From Streptomyces sp. LUP30 (GTDB lineage Bacteria; Actinomycetota; Actinomycetes; Streptomycetales; Streptomycetaceae): a stretch of DNA of 64,000 nucleotides. The DNA is taken from NCBI RefSeq assembly GCF_001746365.1, contig NZ_MJAJ01000001.1, positions 131,182-195,181 on the forward strand. The letters are read 5' to 3'. The stretch's first letter is position 1. Each line of letters begins with the position of its first letter. The notes beneath the pieces were generated by a model, which was not told the origin of the DNA, did not search any database, and saw only the letters and a program-made list of their open reading frames with translations. This document shows, piece after piece, positions 9,191 through 18,100 of the stretch. The position numbers were made by a program, and so were the translations under genes.

Positions 9191-9400
9191 CGACTTCGAG
9201 ATCGCGGACAGCTGAGCGACCTGGCGCATCGTCAAGTTTGTCCGCCAGTAGGCCCGCCACCAGGAGCACTCGGTCTTCCAGCGGCAGGCCCCATGGCCGG
9301 CGCCTTTCGGACCGCGTCCGCACCCTCGCGCCGCACCACGCTCACCAGCTTGCCGAACAGCCGAGGGCTCAGCCCGGTGAACGGGGCTATCCAGACACCT
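9185..9400 (-). pseudogene. IS5-type transposase N-terminal remnant
   Basis: Reading leftwards with two frame changes gives FTGLSPRLFGKLVSVVRREG, then WGLPLEDRVLLVA, then WRTNLTMRQVAQLSAISK. This is the N-terminal helix-turn-helix part of DDE_4-type IS5-family transposases. The catalytic part is missing. Confidence 0.6.
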
Positions 9401-9461
9401 CAGGGGTCCAACTCGTCAAGTGGCAGCGAGTTTCGCATGGTTCAGTCGAACATGACGGTGG

Positions 9462-9773
9462 TCAGATGCTGAAGAATGCGGCCAGGAGGGTGTCGGTCCG
9501 GAGTTGGAGTTCGGGACTTTCAGCCCCCGCGACACGGATGGACATCACCTCGCTGCCGACGGAGTGGGCCAGGCTGACCTCCAGCGTGGCACTCGAGCCC
9601 ACCAGTGGGTACGTGTACCAGCCGTCGGGCTTCTCGTCATCGGTGTCGAAAATGCCGAGTTCGATCGTGTCCCAGTCGGTCTCGTCCAAGGGATAGTCGG
9701 CGTAGCTGGACAGCAGCTCCAGGAAGGCGCGCAGATTGCGGCCCATGATCAATCCGGCGATCGGCTCAGTCAC
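9462..9773 (-). CDS. Small hypothetical protein
   Basis: A 103-residue acidic soluble protein with a GTG start at 9773. It alternates helix (MGRNLRAFLELLSSYADY) with predicted strands (DGWYTYPLVGSSATLEVSLA, GSEVMSIRVAG). The size and shape resemble the many unclassified immunity-like or stand-alone alpha/beta proteins of Streptomyces, but I do not recognise a family. Both neighbours are IS remnants. Confidence 0.6.
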   Translation of the reverse strand: MTEPIAGLIMGRNLRAFLELLSSYADYPLDETDWDTIELGIFDTDDEKPDGWYTYPLVGSSATLEVSLAHSVGSEVMSIRVAGAESPELQLRTDTLLAAFFSI

Positions 9774-9823
9774 GTCTCTCCCGTCCTTGCGAGATGGCCA
9801 GCATGGCAGAGGCGCCGCCGCGG

Positions 9824-10095
9824 TTATGCGGCGACGGCCGCGTGGACAGGGAAGGCGGTGTCTTCGTCAAACAGCTTGCGGTGCTGGAGACAGTGGTAGA
9901 GCTGACCGATCATGCGGTTGAAGAGGTTGCGCTGTGCGGCCGCGTGCCAGTCGCCGTGCTCATCGCGACGGCGTCGGTAGTGGGCCTTGGCGCCCGGTGA
10001 GGCGGTGATCGCTGAGAAGGCCCAGAGGTAGCCGGCGTGGTCGAGGCGGTCATTCTTCACCCACCGGCGGGTGACGGACGACTTCTTGTGCTGAG
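9824..10095 (-). pseudogene. IS110-family transposase C-terminal remnant
   Basis: The last 90 or so residues of an IS110-type transposase (SVTRRWVKNDRLDHAGYLWA, ASPGAKAHYRRRRDEHGDWH, AAAQRNLFNRMIGQLYHCLQ) end at a stop at 9824. The RuvC-like catalytic N-terminus is gone. It appears to have cut the 5' end of the next gene on the plus strand. Confidence 0.75.
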
Positions 10096-10434
10096 GACGT
10101 CTCCCGGTCCTACACCGGCTTCAGCACGTTCAGGGAGTGGTTGGCCCAGGTCGAGGGGTTCACGCTCGCCGAGATGGACGGCTTCGGCGGAGATCGCCAG
10201 TGATCCGGCGTCTCCACCACGCTGGTGCCACTACTCGACCATCCAGACGACGATGGCCCCGACCTCACGCCTGCTCAATGCTCGGCGATGTTGGCCCGGC
10301 TGAAAGCAATTCTCGACCAACGCTACCCTGTCGACACTGACCCTGTCCTCCGACGGCGCATCGAAGACGTCAGTCAGTTGGTCACTGTCCTGCGGATCTG
10401 CGTGGACAAGGACGTTGAGCTCATCTTCGGCTAG
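10090..10434 (+). pseudogene. Small hypothetical gene, 5' truncated, internal TGA
   Basis: One frame reads AEDVSRSYTGFSTFREWLAQ and continues through GFTLAEMDGFGGDRQ to a TGA at 10201, then carries on as SGVSTTLVPLLDHPDDDG to a stop at 10434 (C-terminus VTVLRICVDKDVELIFG). The similarity in composition across the stop suggests a TGG-to-TGA change in a formerly intact gene of roughly 130 residues. The start is lost in the IS110 remnant. Function unknown. Confidence 0.5.
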
Positions 10435-10477
10435 CCCCAGGAGCGCGGCGGCCCGTTGATAAGGGGAGGGCCCGCGG

Positions 10478-10495
10478 TTAAGGGACAACCCTTAA
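10478..10495. repeat. Small inverted repeat
   Basis: TTAAGGG-acaa-CCCTTAA, perfect 7-bp arms with a 4-base loop, just downstream of the broken gene. It could be a weak terminator or an operator; nothing else in the area explains it. Confidence 0.3.
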
Positions 10496-10629
10496 TCGGC
10501 CCTTCCGCTGACCGGTGGGATGTTAGAAGCTCACTGCTCTGACCAGGTCGGATGCCGTGGTCTTCTGTCGTTGCCAGTTGGCGTCGGGTGCCCTTGGACG
10601 GCCCAAGGACGGCGCGGACGTCACCTATT

Positions 10630-11330
10630 GCAGGCGACACCGACGCCCAGGATCACGAGCGCGTCCCTCGCCTGTGCGATCCAGTGGTCGTGCAACACGG
10701 TGATGGCCGGGCTCGGGGTGAAGGTGGGGCTCGCCAGGATGGTCGACGCGGTGCGCGGCTTCGGCTTCGACGACACCGGCCTGCGCATCCCGTCCTGGGT
10801 GGCGAAGTCGAACTTCGACGCCGACATGAGCGACGACCAGCTGGCCCTGTCGTCCATCGGCCAGTTCGACACGGCGGCCACCCCGCTGCAGACGGCCCTG
10901 GTCGCGTCGGCCGTCGCCAACAACGGCGAGACCGCCCAGCCGCATCTGATCGAGCGCCCCACGACCTCCGGCGGCATGACAGTCGAGACCACAGGCCGCC
11001 GCAGCTACCGCCAGGCCATGTCGCCGTCCACCGCGATGCGGCTGCGCGAGCTGATGGTCCGCGCGGTCGAGGACGGCACCGGCGCCAACGGGGCCATCCC
11101 CGGCGCCGTGGTGGCGGCAAGACCGGCACGGCCGGCCCAGCACGGTTTGGGCAACGCGGGCACTCCGTACGCCTGGTTCATCGCCTGGCGCAGGCGGTGG
11201 ACTCGGCGCGGCCGACGGTGAAGGACGCGGAGGCGAACCGTACGGACATCAGCGGGGGCGGGAGCGCGGCGCCGATCGCGAAGGCCGTGATGGAGGAGGG
11301 GCTGAGGCTGGAGGCGGAGGCGCGGGGACA
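10630..11330 (+). pseudogene. Penicillin-binding protein (PbpA/FtsI-like) C-terminal remnant
   Basis: The transpeptidase domain is readable from SCNTVMAGLGVKVGLARMVD through MSDDQLALSSIGQFDTAATP to LRELMVRAVEDGTGANGAIP. The SxN motif is SCN. The KTGT motif survives only in a second frame for a few codons near 11115-11135, flanked by two compensating shifts, and a further shift occurs after WFIAW. The N-terminal half, including the SxxK serine, is absent. A duplicated and decayed copy of a housekeeping-type PBP is the likely origin. Confidence 0.75.
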
Positions 11331-11346
11331 GCGCGCCGGAAAAGGG

Positions 11347-11380
11347 CTCCGCCCCGCTGGGCGGACCCAGCGGGGCGGAG
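11347..11380. terminator. Strong hairpin terminator
   Basis: Perfect 15-bp inverted repeat (CTCCGCCCCGCTGGG, loop CGGA, then its complement) placed 17 bases beyond the stop of the immunity gene on the minus strand. It can also stop readthrough from the PBP remnant. Confidence 0.85.
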
Positions 11381-11397
11381 AAAGGACTGGCCGGATG

Positions 11398-12078
11398 TCA
11401 GGCCCATCGAGCCGGGAGTTCCGGGAACCCCTGGCCGATGGTCGAGATCGTCGGATACGGCAGTGACGCGACGAGGCCGGAGCCGGCCAGCAGCGCCGGA
11501 TCCGCCACCACGAGATGGACCCGTGGCGGGCGGTCCGGGTCGCCGGTCAGGAACGGCTCCTCCAGGACGACCGCGTCGTCGAAGCGCGTCCACCGGGTAC
11601 GGCTCCCGCCCGTCACGGGGCGAGTCCTCCCACGGGAGACGAACTCCACGGCGTCGGAGTACCGGAGACCGAAACCCTGCAGGACCGTCCAGTCCCGCAG
11701 CGTCGACCACAGGGCCACCGTCTCCACGAATTCCGTGAATCCGGCGAACATGTCCGTGTACTCGCCGCTCCAGGAAACCCCGACCCTGCCGTCGCGACGC
11801 AGAACGATCGCGCAGGGAAGGTCGTCGTTCTCCGCGATGCGGATGAACTCGTCCCCCTCGGAGGACGTGGTCCAGCCGCCCGGAGAGACCGAGAGCCGGG
11901 TCCATCCGTAGTAGTTCCCCCCGTAGCAGGGAAGGACGCAGCCCTCCCACGCCTCCGAGAGCAGTTCGATCAGTTCCCCCGTCTCGGACGGGAAGTCGAT
12001 CGAATCGGCTTCGGGAAGTCCACGAGGGGCATGTACCTCCTCGTTGAAGAACCGGACGGACTCGGCTGTCGGTTTCAC
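11398..12078 (-). CDS. Probable immunity protein of the RHS deaminase toxin
   Basis: A 226-residue soluble acidic protein starting 27 bases after the toxin's stop codon, with a perfect terminator directly after it. It has no signal peptide, as expected of an immunity protein that acts in the cytosol. Segments such as CYGGNYYGWTRLSVSPGGW and ENDDLPCAIVLRRDGRVGVS suggest an alpha+beta fold possibly of SUKH type, but I cannot assign a family with confidence. Its assignment rests on position (last gene after the C-terminal toxin domain). Confidence 0.7.
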   Translation of the reverse strand: MKPTAESVRFFNEEVHAPRGLPEADSIDFPSETGELIELLSEAWEGCVLPCYGGNYYGWTRLSVSPGGWTTSSEGDEFIRIAENDDLPCAIVLRRDGRVGVSWSGEYTDMFAGFTEFVETVALWSTLRDWTVLQGFGLRYSDAVEFVSRGRTRPVTGGSRTRWTRFDDAVVLEEPFLTGDPDRPPRVHLVVADPALLAGSGLVASLPYPTISTIGQGFPELPARWA

Positions 12079-12105
12079 CCGGACGCTCCTTTCAGGGATG
12101 ACGGA

Positions 12106-15100
12106 CTAGTGGTTGACGCCCAGCAGGTAGGTGAAGAGCTTCCTGCAGTTGGGACACATCTCCCTGGGGGCGCCATGGCGATCCCATCCGTATCCCTGGG
12201 ACCCGCCCCGGACGTCGACGGCCTGTGACCTGGCACCACCGATCGGCAGGCCACGGCTCTCAAGGTCGCAGAGCGCCCCGATCTCGCCGCAACCGCCGTG
12301 GTGCTCGGTGATCTGAACCGCCGTCCGCACGTTCGGGGTGAGGTCGTCGAGCGACCTGTTCGTGCTGATGCCGAGGGCGCTGTGCTGCCCGTCGGCCGTG
12401 AACACCTGCGCCGCGACGTTGGTCTGACCGGCGTTGTCGTCGGCATGGTCCAGCAGATCGTCCGAGGGTTCGCTCGTGATCTCGCAGACATGCGGATCAG
12501 CGCCACCGTCGTTGTGCACCAGGACGGGCTTCGCGCCTGCCAGCACGTAGTACGTGTGCAGATCGCCGACGGTCAGGTTGTGGACAGTGGCGGCCTGCGC
12601 CGTCCAGCGCCGGATCACCGCGATCTGGACGCGGGTGCCCGTGCTGGTGCGCAGCCACTCACCGCCCTTCAGGTCGGTGGCCTTGATCCACTGGCGGAGT
12701 TCGGGGACCCAGAAGGGGTGGCCGTCGGTCGCGGTGACCTGGGCCGTCTTCGAGCCGCTCTTGCCGTCGACGTCGATCGTGACGTCGACGAGGTGCTTGA
12801 GGCCCTGACCCTTGATCTCGGCGGTGACCGTCTCGACCCGGGTCTCCCCGGTCTTCGGGTCGGTGGCGACGACCTTGTCGCCGTCCTTCACCTTCTCGAT
12901 CGGCTTGGCGGAGCCGTCGGCCATGAGCACCTTCGTGCCGGGCACGAAGCTGTTGCAGCCGGGGGAGGTCCGGCCGGCGCCTTCGCCACCACTCGAACCA
13001 CCGTGGCTGCGGGAGGATCCGCTGGCCTTGGGCTCGGTCTTCCCGCCGCCGCCGTGACCGCCGCCGGAGCTCTTGCCTCCGCCGGCGTGGGCGGAAGACT
13101 TGGGCGCGGCGTGGGCCTGGGCCGCCTTGTGGACCGGGTTACCGGTCTTCTTTGCGCGTTCGGCGGCTCGGTCGGCCGCTCTCTTGGCCGCTTCGGCGGC
13201 CTTCTTCCTCGCTCGCTGGATGGCCTCCCGTTTGGCCTTCTCGATGGCCAGCTTCTTGGCGCGAAGCGCCGCTGTCTCGGCCGCCTTGGCCGCCTTGAGG
13301 ACGATTTCCGCCGCCCGCTTGGCCACCTTGAAGGCCTTGATGGCCTCGATCGTGCGGTCGACGGCCTTCATGACGGCCGGGATCTTGCCGAGCTTGCCCC
13401 ATGGAATGGCGTCCATGATGACGCTGGCGCAGGACCACATGTCACCGCCGAAGCAAGCGATGGCGTCGTTGATGCCGATGAAGTCCTTCAGCGTCTCCCA
13501 GGCCACGGCGAGGATCACCGAGGTAAGGGACTTGCCCTGCATCGACTGCGCCTGCGCGACCTCTGCCGCCGACAGACCCGCGCCCACGAGGGCCGCGGCC
13601 CGCTCGGAAGCGGTGAGGGCGATGGACAGACCCGTCGGGTCGTCGTACGTCACCGGATTGTTGTTCGCGTACGCGTACCCGTTGGACTGCATCGGGTCGT
13701 TCAGGTCGAGCACCGGGTCGGCGGACAGGAAGCGTCCGACCACCGGGTCGTAGAGCCGGGCGCCCAGCGGCTGGTAGCCGGAGGAGTCGTCCCGGGTCTT
13801 GCCCAGGAAGCCCTTGTGGCTCTGCAGGTTGCCGGCGAGGGTGCCGCGCTCGTTGCCGAACGGGTCCTGCTTGCGGATGCGCACCGACATGCCGCCGTAG
13901 AGGGCGACCTCCGCGTACGCGCTGCCCTGGTGGTCCGTGGTCTGGGCGACCAAGGTCTCGGAGCCCGTGCCGTAGGAGTAGCGCATGATCGCGCCACCGG
14001 GCGTGGCGTAGGTGCGCTGGGTGTTGACCAGGACACCGCCCTGCTGGACCGTCACCTCGGCCTCGCCGAGGTACAGGGTGGCCTGCTTGCCCTTGATGGT
14101 CAGCAGCCGGTTGCCGTCGGGGCCGTAGATGTGACGGGTGTCGTTCTGCGGCGCCCACAGCTGAGCGGCGGAGGCCGCGTCACAGGTCGCGAGCACGATC
14201 GCGGTGCCGTTCGCGGTCGCGCCGCCCTGCGCCGCGAGGCACAGGTGGGAGTTCCGGTGGGTCAGCTGGCCGGCGGCGTTGCGGAGCAGCTCCTGCGCGG
14301 ACGAGCCGTCGCACTTCTGGATCTGCACCGCGGACCCGACCGCGTTCGCGGTCGGCTGGAGGCACCAGTCGCCGGAGACGGACAGCGTGCCCCGGTTGGG
14401 GTCGGGCTGCGGGACCGTCGCCGTGGCCGGGGTGGGCGTGAACTTGAAGTTCTGCGGCGACGACGCGTTGCAGCCGTACAGCTGGATCGGCTGCGAGGCG
14501 GCGGCGAGGCCGCTCTTGAGGTCGAGGCACTTCTGCGCCGGACCCACGTACGGGGTCTTGCCACCGGTGCCCGCGCCGGTGATCCGGTCGACCTGGCCGT
14601 CATAGGTCCAGGTCAGGTCCTGCTTGTCACCTGTCTCGACGGACGTGACCGTCTTGGTCTCACCGGTGAGCTCGTACAGCCGGGTGGCCTCGGCCGTGAC
14701 GTCGGCGCCCGCGGGGCTCTTGTACTTCTTGGTGACCTTGGTCAGCGTGCGCGGCTGGGTGCCGTCCGCCTTGCCGTACTTGTAGTCGGTGACAGCGTCC
14801 TTGGTGGTGTCGCCGGCGAGGTTCCTCTGGGTCAGCTTGGAGCGGTTGCCCAGGAGGTCGTACTCGTACTCCTGCCAGTAGCCGGACTGGTCCGTGCCGG
14901 AGGCCACGTTGAGCGTGCCGTCGGCGTTCTTCGGGGCGGCCGAGCACTTGGCCTGGTTCTTGTCGGTCCACGCCGTCTTCAGCTGGCCCAGCGGGTCGTA
15001 GCTGAAGCACTGGTTCTCCGCGATCCCGGTCGAATTCTCCTGGATCGAGGTGACGTTGCCGGCCGCGTCGTAGCTGTACGCCCGGTTGGAGACGAGGTTG

Positions 15101-18100
15101 CCGCCGACGACGGACTTGTCGGTGGCGGGGTCGGTGGCCCCCTTCTCCCGGTAGACCTGCTGGTCCTTCAGCTCACCGCTGGACTCGTCGTAGTCGTTCT
15201 GCGTCCACACCCGGTAGGGCTGGGCGCCCATGGTGGAACGCAGCACCTGACCGAACGGGTCGTAGACCGTCTCGGAGCCGTACCAGTCCTTGCCGGAGAT
15301 GGAGAGCGGCTTGCCGTCCTTGTTGTAACGGACGACGAGCTTCTCCGAGGGGAAGTTGCCGACCGCGGGAAGGGTGCTGTCCTCAAGGGCACCCGTGTCC
15401 GAGTACGAGTAGCTGTAGTTGTAGGTCTTCTTCAGACCCCATGTGTTGACGAGGGAGTCGGGCAGCGTCAGCGTGGTCGAGGTCGGCTGGTAGTCCTTCG
15501 TGTAGCCGTCGACCGACTGCGTGTACGCCTCACCGTCCGTGTAGCGCACGGCGGTGGCGGGCATGCCCTTGCCGCCCGGGGCGGCGTCGTAGGTGAACGC
15601 GGACAGGAGCTTGCCCGCCGCGTCGTTCTCGCGCACCTCCTTCGGCCGCGACAGCTCGTCGTAGCCGTTCCAGACCTTGATGCCGCGGGCGTTGGTGGTC
15701 GTCAGGAGCCGGCCGCGGTCGTCGTACGTCGTGGTGGTCGTACCCGAGTCCGGGTCGGTGGAGGTCTCCAGCTGACCGGCGTGGTTGTACGTCCAGGTCC
15801 ACGGGTGCGTCGGGTCCGCCGAGGCGGTCGCCTTCACCATGTGGCCGAACTTGTCGTACTCGTAGCCCGTCGAGGTGTAGGCCTCGTGGACGCCCTTCGG
15901 GTTGACCTGGTCGGGCGCCGCCGGGTTGAAGGTGTCCGTGCGGACGGTGCGGCCGAGGGCGTCGGTGTAGACCCGGTAGGAGGAGGCCCCCTGCGGGTTG
16001 ATGACCTTCGACCAGTCCTCGCCGTACTCGTACTTCGTGGCCCGGTCCTGGTACGCCTTGGAGTAGGACTTGCCGTCGGCGGGGTCGACCCACTTCATCC
16101 ACGGCGTCTCCTGCGTGACGCGGCCGAGGCCGTCGTAGGAGTAGCGCGTGATGTTGGGGATCTGGAGGTCGGAGACCGGGGTGAAGAGCAGGCCCGGCGT
16201 GGCCTCCTGGGTCAGGTAGGCGTTGTTGGTCTGGTAGACCTCGCCGGTTCCGTCGTAGAGGGTGTCGGTGATCAGCCAGCCGGCGTCGTTGTCGGCCTCC
16301 TCCTGCGTCTGCCGCTCGCGGCCGAGGCCGTCGTAGAGGGTGACCGACTGCTCGACCCGGTCCTCGTAGCCACGGGCGTAGGTGGTGACGTACGGAGGCT
16401 TGCGGATCTTGATGTTGGAGTTGGTCGGGTCGGTCTCCTCCGCGGGGACCGTGTAGACCGCGCGGAAGTCCGGCACCGAGTTCGGCGACGGGGTGCGGCC
16501 CGGGATCCAGGCCTCGGCGAGGCGGCCCAGCGGGTCGTACACGGCCTCGCTGACGAGGTTGTTGGCGTCGGTCGTCTTCAGCGTGGTCGAGCGGCCCGGC
16601 TCCAGCTCCTGGATCTGGCTGTGACCGAGCACATTCGTCGTGGTGACCTTGAAGATCTGGCCCGTGGCCGGGCCTATGGACTCGTAGCTGATCGTCGACG
16701 ACTTCGGGAACGCCTGCTTCAGCTGGTCCGGGTCCGTCTGCCTGATCACCCGGCCGACGTCGTCGAAGCCCGTGGTGCCGTTGGTGTTGAAGCCGGTGCC
16801 CTTGTCGTTGAGCGACCAGGACTCGGTGGCCAGGCCCCGGGTGGCGGAGCCGAGGGCGGTGCCGTAGGCCGTGCCGTCGTACGCGGTGCGGCTGCCGCCG
16901 CTGAGCGTCGTCAGGTCGGACCAATTGGCGTTCGCGCACAGCGTCGGCGAGACAAGCACCTGCTTGGAGAGACCGATGAGGTTCTTGTCGGTCCGGTTCA
17001 GGTAGGTGGACTGGGTGCAGGACTCGTCACCGGTCTTGCCGGTGTCACCCTCCGACTCCACCTGGGTCGGGTACCCGTAGGTGGGGTCGTAGGTGGTGGT
17101 CGTCCTCACCTGGCGCACGGTGCGCGGGTCGTCGGTGTCGGTGCCCGACGACTTGCTGTACGCGATCTCCGTCGGCTCCGTGACCCGCCACGCCCGCAGC
17201 GGGCTCAGGCCGTCGTCGCGGTTGCGCTTGGCGAGCTCGGTGGCGTCCGGGACGGTGATGGAGCGGGAGAGCCAGTCGGTGTCGGCCTTGGAGGAGTCGG
17301 TGTACGTGAGCTCCTCGGCGATCCGGCCGGCGAACGGCTCCTCGTCCTTGGCGATCTCGGTACCGGTGATGTCCTTGACGGACACGGTGCTGCCGAGACC
17401 GCGGAAGAAGCGGGTGACGGCCTTGGACTGCTTCAGCTCCGGGTGCTCCGTGCTGGGCGCCTGGCCGGTGAGGACCGTGGTCTGCTCGAAGCCCGCGAAC
17501 TGCGAGTACGTACGCGTGGACTTCTTGGTGAACTCGGCCTCGGCCAGCTTCCAGGCCGGGTTCGCGTACACGTACTGCGTCTGCATCGGCTGGGCGCCGT
17601 CGATGTTCGGCGACTCCTCGATGGAGTCGACGACGTACTTGTGGAACCAGTCGATGTCCTCGACCTCGGGGTCGGGGTTCCAGAACACCGGGTAGCAGAG
17701 TCGGTTGTTGGCCTTCAGCGCCGCCGTGTCCGTCTTGGCGGGCAGGCTGCCGGAGAGGCAGTCACCCACGATGGGCTTGTACGTGACGAAGGTCTCGCCG
17801 CCGTACTCGTTGACGACGTGGGCGATGCGCAGCCGGGAGAAGCCGGGTCGCTGGGGGTTGACCGCCTTGACGCGGTTCGGCATGTCCTCGGTGTTCGGCT
17901 CGAACCGCACCGGGTTCAGCGTGACACTCGCGTCGGTGGAGCCGTTGCGGGCGTAGCCGGTGCGCTGGACCGACTCCAGCCAGAGGGCCGTGTTGGGGCC
18001 GGTCTTCAGCTGCGCGAAGCTCTGGTTGAGCTGGTACGTGTCGACGACCTGACGGGCGCTGGTGTCGGTGCGCCGCTGGGCCGAGGTCGTGATCTTGTCG

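Noticed and set aside
15530..16939. 469-codon frame on the same strand as the RHS gene
   Set aside because: A shifted frame inside the RHS gene, rich in Arg, Pro and Gly; the RHS frame has the YD repeats.
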